A stretch of 64,000 nt of DNA, taken from contig JADJPQ010000003.1 in the NCBI GenBank assembly GCA_016713175.1, positions 558,001 to 622,000 on the forward strand, written 5' to 3'. Positions 1 through 10,052 of this stretch are shown here, piece after piece (positions within the stretch are counted from its first letter, which is position 1; each line of letters opens with the position of its first letter). This DNA is from Planctomycetota bacterium. Its GTDB lineage: Bacteria > Planctomycetota > UBA1135 > UBA2386. The position numbers and the translations under genes are program-made. Under the pieces are notes generated by a model. The model saw only the letters and a list, made by a program, of their open reading frames with translations, searched no databases and was not told where the DNA came from.

Positions 1-1137
1 CAGGTAGCTGCCATCGCGCACCCAGTTGCTCTCCTGGATGATGCCGCGGTACATGTCGACGAAGTACAGGGCGCCGTCGGGCCCGTTCGCCGACCAGATC
101 GGCCGGAAGTTGGGGTCGGTGCTGCGCAGGAACTCACTGCCCGGATGCGCATTGCGCAACACGCGCTTGCCCTGGTGCACATCGACCTTGGCGCGCCGCA
201 CCAGGCGGCCGACCGGTTCACACAGGAAGTAGTCGCCGTAGGTGTCCGCCGGCAGCGCCGAGCCCCGCTGGATCGACTGCCCGCAACAGCCGGTCATGTG
301 ATTCAACGTGCCGTCCGCCTTCAGGCGACCCGGTCCGCCCTGCACGTCGGGCAACGCCACCAGCGGAAACGGTTCATGGAAACCGTTCTCGAACTGTTCC
401 GGCAGGTCGAGCCAGCCGTAGTGCAATGGCTGCTGGAACGCGTAGGCCGGCCGTTCGCCGCCCGCGGACGACAGGAACGCGCGCCCGAGATCGTCGACCG
501 CCATGCCCCACTGCGCGAACTCGTGCGGCACGTCCTCGGCGACCAGCTTGCCATCGGCACCAAAGCGCAGCCGCTTGCTGCCCATCGCCGAGCTGAGCCA
601 ATTGTCGAGACCCCAGGTCAGCGCGCTGTCCTGGTGTTCGAGGTTGGCGCCGCTCTTGCCGTACTCGAAGACGACCTCCTTGCTCTCCGGCACGCCGTCG
701 CGATCGGCGTCGCGATAGCTCCACAACACACCATCGTAGGTGCCCATCACCAGCACCCGATCGTCGAGCGGCAACACCATGCGCGGCAGCACCAGGCCAT
801 CGGCGAACGTCACCACTTCGTCCATGCGGCCGTCGCCGTCGCGGTCGGTCAGGCGGACGACCCGCGACTTCGGTTCGTCGGTGCCGGTGCCGTCGACGTC
901 CTGCACGTAGGTGCGCATCTCGGCGACGTACATGTGGCCGTCGGCGTCCCAGGTGCACAGCACTGGCTCGACCACCATCGGTTCGGCGGCGACGAGCTCC
1001 AACCGGTAACCCGGCGGCAGGTGGAACGTCGCGGCTTCGGCCTCGGGCGACAGCGGCGCCATCGAGGCGGGACGGGCGGGGCGCTGGGCGCAGAGCAGCG
1101 GCAGGAACGCGGCGGCGGTCAGCGAGATGCGGAGCAT
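1..1137 (-). CDS. PVC-type membrane-bound dehydrogenase-like secreted protein (C-terminus outside window)
   Basis: The first 379 residues are present and the gene runs off the left edge. It begins with a signal peptide (MLRISLTAAAFLPLLCAQ). Repeated acidic loops of the type TDRDGDGR and RDADRDGVPE follow, then NHMTGCCGQS, and GPDGALYFVDMYRG near the window edge. This combination is typical of the large secreted beta-propeller dehydrogenases of the PVC superphylum (DUF7133-like, sorbosone/glucose dehydrogenase fold), which usually continue into HEAT repeats and a cytochrome c domain. The substrate is not known; sugar or polysaccharide breakdown products are the usual guess for the family. The start is the ATG at 1137, the only one giving the signal peptide. 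It is divergent from the MFS gene. Whether a C-terminal haem domain is present cannot be seen. Confidence 0.85.
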   Translation of the reverse strand, partial: MLRISLTAAAFLPLLCAQRPARPASMAPLSPEAEAATFHLPPGYRLELVAAEPMVVEPVLCTWDADGHMYVAEMRTYVQDVDGTGTDEPKSRVVRLTDRDGDGRMDEVVTFADGLVLPRMVLPLDDRVLVMGTYDGVLWSYRDADRDGVPESKEVVFEYGKSGANLEHQDSALTWGLDNWLSSAMGSKRLRFGADGKLVAEDVPHEFAQWGMAVDDLGRAFLSSAGGERPAYAFQQPLHYGWLDLPEQFENGFHEPFPLVALPDVQGGPGRLKADGTLNHMTGCCGQSIQRGSALPADTYGDYFLCEPVGRLVRRAKVDVHQGKRVLRNAHPGSEFLRSTDPNFRPIWSANGPDGALYFVDMYRGIIQESNWVRDGSYL

Positions 1138-1397
1138 CCGGGGAGTTCTACCCGCCCGAACCAGGCGTCGGCGAGGTAGCGCTGCGCGGCAGTTCGTCAC
1201 CTGCCGGCGATGAGGGGCGACATGTTCCACGGAACGCCTCCGACCTTCGATGCAGTGCCGACAACCGTCCGCAACTTCGCAGCCTCCCTGCGCTCGATGC
1301 AATTCCGCACACCGCCGTCCGGAAGCCGGGCCGCACCACGCTTCCTCCGCACCGCCGTCGCCGCCGACCGCGCTGTCCCTATGCTCCTCGCCCCCGC

Positions 1398-2578
1398 ATG
1401 CGCGCCGTCCTGACGCTGTTCCGCGACGCCTACACCGGCCTGCCCGCTGCCACCTGGCTGCTGGCGCTGGCGGCGTTCATCAACCGCGCCGGCGCGATGG
1501 TGCTGCCGTTCCTGCAGATCTACATGGGCCAGCGCTGGGGCTGGTCGGTGCAGGAAGCCGGCGCCGTGATCAGCATCTGCGGCGTCGGCGCCGTGCTCGG
1601 CAGCCTGTTCGGCGGCACGCTGTGCGACCGCATCGGCCCGGTGAACGTGCAGATCCTGTCGCTTGGCATCGCGCTGGTGTGGTTCCAGGTCCTCGGCTTC
1701 GTCGGCGATCCGTACTGTTCGGCGCCGGCATGTTCGTGCTCGGCTTCGTCAACGACATGTTCCGCCCCGGCAACTTCGCCGCCGCGGTCGAGAGCTGCGC
1801 CCCGCATCTGCGGGCCAAAGCACTGGCACTGAACCGCCTGGCGCTGAACGCCGGCTGGGCGATCGGGCCGGCCCTCGGCGGCCTGCTGTCCGGCATCGAT
1901 TGGCAGTGGCTGTTCGTCGTCGACGGGCTCACCTGTGGCGCCGCCGCCTGCTACCTGTTCTCGTTCCGCCATCGCCTGCCGCGCGTCGCCGTGCGGGTCG
2001 CCGGCGCAACCGCGGGCCCATCGCCATGGCGCGACGGCCATTACCTGTGGCTGTGCACGCTGTCGACGATCGCGTTGGTCGTGTTCATGCAGTACGTGTT
2101 CACCGAGTCGCGCTATCTGCACGACGAACTGCACGTCGACAAGCAGCAGATCGGGCTGCTGCTGTCGGTCAACCCGATCATCATCGTCACCTGTGAGATG
2201 GCCATCGTACAAGGCCTGCGCAACCGCCGGCCGCTGCCGCTGGTCGCCCTCGGCATGCTGTTGGTCGGCGGCGGGCTGGCACTGCTGCCACTCGCCGGGC
2301 AGGGGCTGTGGGTCGTCGTCGTCTCGCTGGTGATCGTCACCGTCGGCGAGATGCTGTGGTCGCCGTTCCTCGGCGCGTATCTGCAGGACATTGCGCCCGC
2401 CGCATCGCGCGGTCGCTACATGGGCGTCTACACCGCGACGATCTCGGCTTCGATGATCGCGGCGCCGTATCTAGGCGGCCTGGTCTACGACGATGTGTCG
2501 CCAAAGGCGCTGTGGTACGCGTGTGGCATCGGCGGCGCGCTGACGGCGATGGCGTTCCTGGCCTCGCAGCGGCGCTGA
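1398..2578 (+). CDS. MFS transporter, interrupted by a one-base frameshift
   Basis: Read from the ATG at 1398 the first ~105 residues encode three membrane helices and an MFS loop (GTLCDRIGPVN). The reading then passes, near 1711-1717, into another frame that continues without break (starting LFGAGMFVLGFVNDMFRP) to the stop at 2578. Adding one base around TACTG restores a continuous ~394-residue product, the usual length of a 12-helix major facilitator, with an R-D-type motif in the 2-3 loop and a second copy of the fold after residue ~200. It resembles drug or small-metabolite efflux carriers of the MdtH/YajR sort, but the substrate cannot be told. No slippery heptamer is present at the break, so a sequencing deletion or real inactivation is more likely than programmed frameshifting. 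Confidence 0.75.
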
Positions 2579-2605
2579 CGACACCGGGCGCTATCCTCTG
2601 GCGCC

Positions 2606-3892
2606 ATGGTCCTCCTGCGCCGTTCGTTGTCGCTGTGTTGCCTCGCCTTGCCCCTGTTCGGCCAGGAGCCGACGACGGCCCCCACCGCCGAAGCCGGATT
2701 GGTCGCCCGGGCCAAGGCCATCCATGCCCGCGTGCTGACCCTCGACACCCACAAGGACATCGATCCGCAGCTCGCACCCGAGCAACTGCCTGAAGACCCG
2801 AAGACCCGCGAGGAGTTCGCCCGTCGCTACGACCCGACGATCCGCGGCAGCCAGCAGGTCGACTTCGTCAAGATGCGCGAGGGCAACTACGACTGCGCGT
2901 TCTTCATCGTCTACGTCGGCCAGGGGCAACGCAACGCTGCCGGCTATCAACGCGCCCTGGCAGCCGCCAATGCCAAGTTCGACGCGATCGATCGGATGGT
3001 CCGGTTGCACGGCGACACGATCGGTCTGGCCCGCACGCCCGACGACGTCGAACGCCTGCACCGCGACGGCAAGCTGATCGCCTGCATCGGCATCGAGAAC
3101 GGCTACCCGATGGGCGAGGACCTCGGCCTGATCGCGCAGTTCCACGCCCGCGGCGCGCGCTACATGAGCATCACGCACAACAACCATTCGCAGCTCGGCG
3201 ACTCGCACACGCCGGCAGAGCCCGAGCATCGCGGTCTCAGCGAACTCGGCCGCAAGGCGATCGCCCAGATGAACCGCGTCGGCATCATGGTCGACGTCTC
3301 GCACAGCAGCCGCGACACGATGCTGCAGACTGTTGCCGCCTCGAAAGCGCCGGTCATCGCGTCGCACAGCGGTGCGCGCGTCGTCAACGATCACACCCGC
3401 AACCTCGATGACGAGCAACTGCGGGCGATGGCCAGCAACGGCGGTGTCGTGCAGTGCGTGGCGCTCGCCGATTTCGTCAAGACCAGCCCGGGCCGCAGCG
3501 AGGCCGTGCGCGCCTTGCGCGCCGAACTCGGTCTCAGCGGTCGCCGCGATCGCGCGGGCGAAGATGCTGCGGCCGGCGATCTCGAAGCCCGGATGGCGAA
3601 GTTCCGCGAACGCATGCGCGAAGTCGATGCGAAGTTCCCGCGCGCCAACGTCCGGGATTTCGTCGATCACATCGACCACGTCGTCAAGATCGCCGGCATC
3701 GACCACGCCGGCATCGGCTCGGACTTCGACGGCGGCGGCGGCATCGACGGCTGGAACGACGCCAGCGAGAGCGCCAACGTGACGATCGAACTCGTGCGCC
3801 GCGGCTACACCGAGGAACAGATCGGGAAGATCTGGTCGGGTAATCTGCTGCGGGTCTGGCGCGCGGTGGAGAAAGCTGCCACCGCGCATTGA
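2606..3892 (+). CDS. membrane dipeptidase, peptidase family M19, secreted
   Basis: 428 residues with a signal peptide (residues 1-20, LPLFGQ end). It is a zinc dipeptidase of the renal dipeptidase family, which hydrolyses L-Xaa-(L/D)-Xaa dipeptides. All expected metal and substrate residues are visible: H49/D51 in DTHKD, E164 in GIENG (family IEGG), H191 in SITHNN, H233 in VDVSH, H254 in IASHSGAR and the late aspartate in GIGSDFDG. The product ends WSGNLLRVW, matching the family's G-x-N-xx-R C-terminal helix. There is an insertion of about 50 residues before GRSEAVRALR compared with short bacterial forms. It sits 27 bases after the MFS gene and may be co-transcribed; a peptide uptake/hydrolysis pairing is only a guess. 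Confidence 0.93.
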   Translation: MVLLRRSLSLCCLALPLFGQEPTTAPTAEAGLVARAKAIHARVLTLDTHKDIDPQLAPEQLPEDPKTREEFARRYDPTIRGSQQVDFVKMREGNYDCAFFIVYVGQGQRNAAGYQRALAAANAKFDAIDRMVRLHGDTIGLARTPDDVERLHRDGKLIACIGIENGYPMGEDLGLIAQFHARGARYMSITHNNHSQLGDSHTPAEPEHRGLSELGRKAIAQMNRVGIMVDVSHSSRDTMLQTVAASKAPVIASHSGARVVNDHTRNLDDEQLRAMASNGGVVQCVALADFVKTSPGRSEAVRALRAELGLSGRRDRAGEDAAAGDLEARMAKFRERMREVDAKFPRANVRDFVDHIDHVVKIAGIDHAGIGSDFDGGGGIDGWNDASESANVTIELVRRGYTEEQIGKIWSGNLLRVWRAVEKAATAH

Positions 3893-4147
3893 ACAATCGA
3901 CCTGCCGCAGACGTCCGGCGAGCGGACACCGGCGCCGCCGCTGTTCACGTTCTGGACGAAAACCGCGGCCGGGTCGGGCTGCAATCCGAGCGGCACGCTC
4001 GTTGCCCTTTGCCCCAGTCTCTGATCCGGACCGCCGCAAGAGCGACTCCGGAGCCATTGCCACGGCCGTCTGCGTAGGGACTGCACTCGCCACGCCAAGA
4101 GCCGCCGGCCGTGGCAGCCCATTCCCGGTAGCCTTCAGGATTCCAAC

Positions 4148-5806
4148 ATGCGCGTTCCCCACGTCCTCGCCCTCAGCTCGCTGCTCGCCAGCCTGCCCGG
4201 TCAGGGCCTGACCCTGCTCGAAGGGGCTGCCCCCACTGCCCTGGACGTGCGCGTTCTCGACGAGAACAACCCGACCGGGACCGGCACCTTGCTGCTGACC
4301 GGCGTGCAGATCCTCGACATCGAGCGCGCCGGTCGCACGGCCGACGAAGAACTGCGCGCCGACATCGCCCGCCGCACGGTTCGCAACGGCTTCATTCGCA
4401 TCGAACTGCCCGGCGGCGGTCGCCTGTTCCGCTATCAGCGCTCCGCCGGCCAGATGTTCGGCTTCCTGCTGGTGCCGGCGGACGGGCTGGCCAGCGTGCT
4501 GTTCGAGACCGCGGCACTGCCGGGCTTCCTCGACCCGTTCCTCGATCGGATCGGCATCGCACCCGATGGTCGCCATGCGGTGTTGCCGTTGACCAACGGC
4601 GGTTTCCGCGTCGCGAAGCTCGATGGCTCGACGTTCGCGAGCACCGGCACGGCAACGCGCTTCGTTGCACTGGCCAACACGATCGATCCTGCGTCGGTGA
4701 TGGTCGGGCGCAGCCAGGTGTTCCTCGCCACCGAAGATGATCGCGTGTTCCGCTGCGCGATCGCCGATGGCGGCCTGCCGGTCGACTGCACGCCGCCCCT
4801 CGGCCCCAATGATCGCCTGAAGCCCGAACTGGCACTGTCCGGCGACGGCTCGACGGTCGCGTTCCTGGCCGGGCCGCAGAATCTGTATCGGATCTGGTTG
4901 CTGCGCGAGACCGGCACCGCCGCGATGTTGCCGCCGCCGGCCAGCAAGTACGAAGAACCCAACTACCTGCCGGAGAACGCCGGTCACCCGCATCTGCTGC
5001 TCAATCACGACGCCAGCCGCCTGTTCTACGTCGATGCCGCAGTGCGCGACGAACTGCACCTGCTCGACACCAGCGGCGTGCTGCCGGATCTGCAGATCAC
5101 CGAGAGCGCGATCTTCCAGCCGTACATCGGCATCCACATCCTGCCGTCGTTCCGTGGCACGCGCCTGGTCGCGGCAATCGGCGACCTGAACCGGATGGAC
5201 TGGTTCTCGGCCGAACTGAACGGCAACGGTGGCCAGGTCGTCAATCTGACTGGCACCGGCTCACTGGCGCAGCCGTTCCCGGCTGGCACGATCGATCCGT
5301 TGTTGGCCGGCAGCCTCGGCAATGGCGCCATCCTGGCGACGGAAGTCACCGCTGGCGGCCTGCAACTGCGACAGATCGACCCGACCACGGCGACCTCGAC
5401 GGTGCTCGGCAGCGTCAGCGAGTCACCAGTGGCCGGCAGTGCGTTCACGGGTGCACCCGATCTGCTGGTCCGCAGCGCGCAGCATCGCCTGTTCGTCGGC
5501 AACACCGGCGCACTGCTGGCGACGACGCCGGTTGGCATCATGCTGACGCCGCCGGCGCGCGGTCCGGTGCTGTCCGCGACGTGGGTGCACATCGTCGGCG
5601 ACTTCGGGATCCCGACGTTCTATCTGCCTGACGGCACGATCTTCACGTCGAACATCGAACAGGGCATCCGCCAATTGGTGATGACGCAGGCCGGCGGCTG
5701 CTTCGTCAATGGCAACGCGCTGCTGTATGTGGCGCCGGGCGTCTTCGCGCCGTTGCCGCGCCCGGCAGCAGCCGTTCGCTGGTGCATCTCCGGCGCCGGC
5801 GGCTGA
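4148..5806 (+). CDS. secreted beta-propeller-like protein of unknown function
   Basis: 552 residues starting at an ATG with a CAGGA ribosome site nine bases upstream. There is a clear signal peptide (MRVPHVLALSSLLASLPGQG). The rest consists of repeating beta-rich units with phrases such as GDGSTVAFLAG, HDASRLFYVDA and DELHLLDTSG, which look like WD40/TolB-like propeller blades reading out stored values. No catalytic motif was recognised. It is probably periplasmic or surface-exposed. The 255 bases in front (3893-4147) contain no gene that could be supported and probably hold its promoter. Confidence 0.8.
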   Translation: MRVPHVLALSSLLASLPGQGLTLLEGAAPTALDVRVLDENNPTGTGTLLLTGVQILDIERAGRTADEELRADIARRTVRNGFIRIELPGGGRLFRYQRSAGQMFGFLLVPADGLASVLFETAALPGFLDPFLDRIGIAPDGRHAVLPLTNGGFRVAKLDGSTFASTGTATRFVALANTIDPASVMVGRSQVFLATEDDRVFRCAIADGGLPVDCTPPLGPNDRLKPELALSGDGSTVAFLAGPQNLYRIWLLRETGTAAMLPPPASKYEEPNYLPENAGHPHLLLNHDASRLFYVDAAVRDELHLLDTSGVLPDLQITESAIFQPYIGIHILPSFRGTRLVAAIGDLNRMDWFSAELNGNGGQVVNLTGTGSLAQPFPAGTIDPLLAGSLGNGAILATEVTAGGLQLRQIDPTTATSTVLGSVSESPVAGSAFTGAPDLLVRSAQHRLFVGNTGALLATTPVGIMLTPPARGPVLSATWVHIVGDFGIPTFYLPDGTIFTSNIEQGIRQLVMTQAGGCFVNGNALLYVAPGVFAPLPRPAAAVRWCISGAGG

Positions 5807-5851
5807 ACCGAGGGCTACGCTCAGGGCACCATCCGCGCCCCGAACCATGCC

Positions 5852-6589
5852 GTGACGCTCCTGCCGCTTCGCTGCTTCTCGGCCTGGACCGACATTGCCA
5901 GGATCGGGATCTGGGATCCCACCAGAGAACGCGGTGGCATCCTCACCATGAAGAACGCCGCGGCGGCGGCCACTCTGGCCGAGGAGGCCGAAGCGGGACG
6001 CCTCTTCTACATCGAGATCGGGGGTGACGGCGGCTTCGAACTGGCGTTCTGCTCCGAAGCGGAACTCGCCCCCGAACGGCTGGCCGCGTATTCGGCCACC
6101 GACAGGGAGTTCTTGCTCATCTCGCAGTCCGGACGACTCATGGTAGGCGGCCTCGAGGAGTTCGGCGAACCGGAGCGACAGACCCGCAGCCCCGAGAACG
6201 AACTGCAGGTGGAACCCGGTGCCTATGCGCTCCGGTTCCTGGAACTGAAAGAGGCCGTGCGGCCGGACCTGCTCATCGAGCGCGTCGGGCAAGCCGACTA
6301 CGCCTACCTCTCGAAACGACGATCGGACGGACCGTGGGGTTGCCTGCTGTGGCTGACCGGCGCCGGGCTGGCGATCGCCGGCCTCTGGATCTGGTGCATC
6401 GTCGCGGTCCTCGCTGCGTTCTGGCGAGGTCGGCACTACGCTCGCTCCGTCGAGGCGGATGAGCGCTACCAGCGAATCCTCTCGGTCTGCATCGAGCTCG
6501 AGGATGCGTACCCGGACAACCTGTGCGTGCTGCGCCGCCTGACCGAGCCTCATGACGTCAAGGGCGGTAGCCACGCCCTGCATGCCTGA
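5852..6589 (+). CDS. hypothetical protein with a central membrane hairpin
   Basis: 245 residues from a GTG at 5852; an in-frame ATG at 5948 is an alternative start that removes 32 residues. The N-terminal ~150 residues are soluble and acidic. Two close membrane segments follow (about residues 165-195, WLTGAGLAIAGLWIWCIVAV), then a short basic cytosolic tail. No known family was recognised. Codon use matches neighbours and the gene stands alone, 45 bases after the preceding stop. Confidence 0.65.
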   Translation: MTLLPLRCFSAWTDIARIGIWDPTRERGGILTMKNAAAAATLAEEAEAGRLFYIEIGGDGGFELAFCSEAELAPERLAAYSATDREFLLISQSGRLMVGGLEEFGEPERQTRSPENELQVEPGAYALRFLELKEAVRPDLLIERVGQADYAYLSKRRSDGPWGCLLWLTGAGLAIAGLWIWCIVAVLAAFWRGRHYARSVEADERYQRILSVCIELEDAYPDNLCVLRRLTEPHDVKGGSHALHA

Positions 6590-6657
6590 GGGTCTCGTCG
6601 GCGAGCGAAACGCCGTCAAACAGCTAGGCTGGCTGGCTTCCCCATCGAGGAACCCTC

Positions 6658-7200
6658 ATGCGCACGATCGCCATCGCCACGCTGTTTGTCGCCGCCATCG
6701 CCAGTCTCGCCGCGGTCACCACCGGGACGACCCCGCTGCCGCATCCGCACTTCCAGAAGAAGATCGAATGCCGGCTCGCCGACGATCTGGTGATCACGCT
6801 GACCCACCTGACGGTCACGTTCAATCGCGAGGGCGAAGCCAAGCTGCCGGCCGGCCGATCGTGGCATCTGGCCAATGCACATCTGGAGACCACCGGCGAC
6901 GTCCGGATCGGCGGTCACGACGTCAAAGCCGGCAAGTACGCGTTGAAGGGGCGCAAGACCGAAGCCGGCGGCTGGGAACTGATGCTCGACGACGCCGGCC
7001 GCTTCCAGGCGAAGATCGGCGCCAACGCCAAGGCGCTGGCAACCGAGTTCGTCGCCACCGCGCCACTGCGCGAGCATCTGGATATCGACATCCAACCGTC
7101 GGGCGAAAAGACCTCGACGACGCTGTGGCTCGAGGTGTGGTTCGACACGCGACTGGCGCGGACCAAGATCGAGTTGCCAGCCCCGGCCGACAAGAAGTGA
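6658..7200 (+). CDS. secreted DUF2911-like protein
   Basis: 180 residues preceded by a good GAGGAA ribosome site. It has a signal peptide (MRTIAIATLFVAAIASLAAV). The middle (DVKAGKYALKGRKTEAGGWE) carries the 'AG-x-Y-x-L ... W-x-(v/l)-x-l' pattern of DUF2911 proteins, small beta-rich periplasmic proteins of unknown function that are common in planctomycetes and Bacteroidetes. The match is to the pattern only, not a full alignment. The protein is free of cysteines after the signal. Confidence 0.6.
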   Translation: MRTIAIATLFVAAIASLAAVTTGTTPLPHPHFQKKIECRLADDLVITLTHLTVTFNREGEAKLPAGRSWHLANAHLETTGDVRIGGHDVKAGKYALKGRKTEAGGWELMLDDAGRFQAKIGANAKALATEFVATAPLREHLDIDIQPSGEKTSTTLWLEVWFDTRLARTKIELPAPADKK

Positions 7201-7311
7201 GCGCGCTCGACCGTATCCCGACTCGTTGACGGGATTGTCCACGCAGAGCGGCCAACGATAACGATAGCATTCGCGCAATCGCATTTCGGAGCGCACACCC
7301 AGGGAAACACC

Positions 7312-8532
7312 ATGAGTCAATCACAACGCCAGACCACGCGCTTGCTCCTGTTGGCTGCCTCGACCACGCTCGCGGTCGCATCGGCGCGCGCACAGTTGAG
7401 TCTCGTCAACCAGTTTGCATCCGGCGTGTCGCCGGTCAGCTGCGCGTTCGACCCCGCCACATCGACCGTGTTCGTATACGCATCGTTCGGCGCTGACATC
7501 CGGAAGTACTCGACTACCGGCACCCCACTCGGGGCGGTCACCCGCCCCGGCGGCTCGGCAAACGACGCTGATCTCGTGGTTGCGCCCGTTGCCTTCACGC
7601 TCGGCACGACGCCGGTGCCCGCCGGCGCCCTGCTGTACATCGACGGCGAAAGCGGCGTCGCCGAGGTCCACGCGATCGACAGCACCAACGGTACGCTGCT
7701 CGGATCGTTGACGACCGGGTTCGGCAACTCCCACGTCGTGGGTGGCGCCTATCACCCGCTACGGGGCACGTTGTTCCTGGTCCAGGACCGGGTGCCGAGC
7801 AATGCCGCGCAGAAGAACCTGGTGGCCGAAGTCAGTGCGACCACCGGCCAGGTGCTCGGCACGTTCCAGACCACCGCCACGAACCCCGCGTTCACGGTGA
7901 ACTTCGGCGACCTCGACATCACCACGTATGGCAACCTGCTGATTGTCAGCAGTGACGAAACCGAGATCGGCGAGTTCACGCCCCTCGGCACCTGGGTGCG
8001 CGGCCATGCCTTGCCGGCGACCGTAGCCGACCCGGCCGGCATCGGCCTCGACGCCACCGGCTGTGGCCTCTGGATCGCCTCGACGAATGGCCTCGTCTCG
8101 GGGCTCACCGCGTCCTGCCCGTCGGCTGTCACCCAGGGCAGCGGGTGCCCGAGCTCCGGCGGCAACAACCTGCTCGTGGCTTCGACGCTGCCGTGGGCTG
8201 GCGGCACCTTCGTCGCCACCGCAACGGGCTTGCCGGGCAATGCCGTCGCCATCGCGGCCCTCGGTTTCAGCGGACTGCCGATCCCGCTGCCGCTGAGCCT
8301 GTTGTTGCCCCAGGGGCAACCCGGGTGCAACCTCCATGTGCAGGTCGCCACGGCCGATCTGGTCCCGGTGGTGGCCGGCTCGGCGTCGTGGCAACTGGCC
8401 CTGCCGGCGGACCCGCTCCTCGTCGGTCTGCAGTTCCATCAGCAGATGGGCGTGCTCGAACTGAATGCGGCATTGGCGATCGTGGCGGCGACCAGCACCA
8501 ACGCCCTGCGACTGACGATCGGCTCATACTGA
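7312..8532 (+). CDS. secreted protein with lineage-specific C-terminal beta domain
   Basis: 406 residues; the ATG follows AGGGA at good spacing. The signal peptide ends ASARAQ near residue 28. Residues ~30-270 read as a beta-propeller-like domain tracking events in a time- or position-like series (GFGNSHVVGGAYHPL, LDITTYGNLLIVSSDE). From the CPSSGGNNLL stretch (~residue 280) to the end is a domain with the pattern C-x-L ... LGFS ... P-x-x-L-x-G-L-x-F-x-x-Q ... S-x-L-x-L-x-I-G. The same domain recurs on at least three other secreted proteins in this window (32894, 47597 and 50764). No enzymatic motif was found. It converges on the gene at 8553. Confidence 0.8.
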   Translation: MSQSQRQTTRLLLLAASTTLAVASARAQLSLVNQFASGVSPVSCAFDPATSTVFVYASFGADIRKYSTTGTPLGAVTRPGGSANDADLVVAPVAFTLGTTPVPAGALLYIDGESGVAEVHAIDSTNGTLLGSLTTGFGNSHVVGGAYHPLRGTLFLVQDRVPSNAAQKNLVAEVSATTGQVLGTFQTTATNPAFTVNFGDLDITTYGNLLIVSSDETEIGEFTPLGTWVRGHALPATVADPAGIGLDATGCGLWIASTNGLVSGLTASCPSAVTQGSGCPSSGGNNLLVASTLPWAGGTFVATATGLPGNAVAIAALGFSGLPIPLPLSLLLPQGQPGCNLHVQVATADLVPVVAGSASWQLALPADPLLVGLQFHQQMGVLELNAALAIVAATSTNALRLTIGSY

Positions 8533-8552
8533 AGTCCGACTCGCACCGTCGG

Positions 8553-9962
8553 TCACTGCACGTCGACCATCGCCGGCGTGCTGAGCTCGACTCCCGACCC
8601 GAGCGCGACCGCCTGCCAGACCAGCTTGCACGGCCACGGAATCGGCGGGCTCGGCACGCTGACGAAGCCCGGACCGAACGGCCCCCCCCACCACAGCGGC
8701 GTGTTGATGTAGAGATCGGGGAAGTGCATGTTCGGGAACGGCGTCGATGGCGCGATCGCTCCCGGTCCGGTCGGCGCGAAGCTGCAGAACAGCCAGGTGA
8801 GCGGGCTCGGCGTGTTGACGTGCATGACGACCGGTGTCAGCGCCGGGATCACGTGCTGCACCGGCTCGATGACGAACAGGTGCGTCCATGACGTCGTCAG
8901 CGCGTTGACGAAGCTCGGCACGCCTTGCGTCGTACTGGTCGGTCGCAGGCCCAGTTCGAAGCCGAACGTCGGGCCGCCGCCGCAGCCGCGGCCGATCGAT
9001 CCGCAGCCGCGATTGAGGATGCTGCCGCCGAGATCGGTGGTCAGCAGGCTGCAACCGGTCAGCAGTTCGCCCGAGAAGATCAGTGCCGGCGCGGTCAGGA
9101 TCGCCCCCGGGCACGGAATCACGGTCGTCACCGAACCGGCGTAGTCGATGTCGAGCGCTTCCAGGTCCTGGATCGCCGTGACACAGACACCATTGCGATT
9201 CGTCACCTGGGCGCTCTGCACCATCAAGTTCATCTGCGCCTCGGTGTAGAGCACCGACACGCTGTTTGGCGTCACCGCTTGCACGCGCAGATCCCAGGTC
9301 CAGGTGATCGCGCTGGCCGGGATCACCAGTACGTCGCCGTCCTGGACCACCTGCGGGCCGCACATCAGGTTGGCGCCATGCGTGCCATCGAGCGAAAAGA
9401 ACACGCCGTAGCTCGGATCGGCAGCGATCGCATCGACGTCCACGACGATCGGCGTGGGCGGCAGCCCCATCGCGATCTGCAGATCCTCGGCGCGCAAGAA
9501 GTACTCGACCTGGCCGTCGCCGGACGAGTTGCGGACGATCCGCGCGGTGTCGCCGGGCCGGAACGGCAGCAGGCTGATCGCATTGCCCATCGCCGCGGAC
9601 GGCGACCAGAACACGGTGCGCTGGCTCGGCAAGCCGACGGGGCTCGGGATGTCGACGAGGGCGTCGATGGCCCCGAACAGCGTCGGGTTGAAGTACATCG
9701 AGTTGGCGTTCTCGTCGCCGGCCATCGTGTGGTAGCAGGTGCCCGGGCCCCACTTCTCGGCGGAGACCACGGGGCATGGACTGAATTCGACGCGCGCGAC
9801 CTCGTTGGGCCGCAGGGTCGCCAGCACGGTGCCGCCAGACCCCGACATGGTCTGTTCGGTCTGGCTGGTGGTGAACAGGAACGGCAGGCCCTGGGCGCTT
9901 GCGGCGTCCAGCAGCGTGGCGGCCGCAGCCGCGGCGAGGAGGTGGTGGCAGGAGTGGTTCAT
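8553..9962 (-). CDS. secreted hypothetical protein
   Basis: 469 residues taking the ATG at 9962, which opens a standard signal peptide (MNHSCHHLLAAAAAATLLDA, cleavage after SAQ). Starting further upstream at 10007 would add 15 residues that spoil the signal. The mature protein is cysteine-containing (CGSIGRGCGGG among others) and rich in Thr, Val and Pro, consistent with an extracellular beta fold. Its C-terminus (CKLVWQAVALGSG) resembles the end of the recurrent C-terminal domain of neighbouring secreted proteins, but less clearly. Function unknown. Confidence 0.75.
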   Translation of the reverse strand: MNHSCHHLLAAAAAATLLDAASAQGLPFLFTTSQTEQTMSGSGGTVLATLRPNEVARVEFSPCPVVSAEKWGPGTCYHTMAGDENANSMYFNPTLFGAIDALVDIPSPVGLPSQRTVFWSPSAAMGNAISLLPFRPGDTARIVRNSSGDGQVEYFLRAEDLQIAMGLPPTPIVVDVDAIAADPSYGVFFSLDGTHGANLMCGPQVVQDGDVLVIPASAITWTWDLRVQAVTPNSVSVLYTEAQMNLMVQSAQVTNRNGVCVTAIQDLEALDIDYAGSVTTVIPCPGAILTAPALIFSGELLTGCSLLTTDLGGSILNRGCGSIGRGCGGGPTFGFELGLRPTSTTQGVPSFVNALTTSWTHLFVIEPVQHVIPALTPVVMHVNTPSPLTWLFCSFAPTGPGAIAPSTPFPNMHFPDLYINTPLWWGGPFGPGFVSVPSPPIPWPCKLVWQAVALGSGVELSTPAMVDVQ

Positions 9963-10052
9963 GGCAGGGTGGTGGTGAGGTAGGCGGGGGTTGGCCCCAC
10001 CCTGCAAGGTCGAGCCGGCGGCGCGCGCACGCGCATCGCCGGATTCCGCGAA

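Noticed and set aside
2591..5137. 848-codon minus-strand open frame opposite the M19 dipeptidase
   Set aside because: The plus-strand dipeptidase has all metal ligands; the antisense frame is composition-driven.
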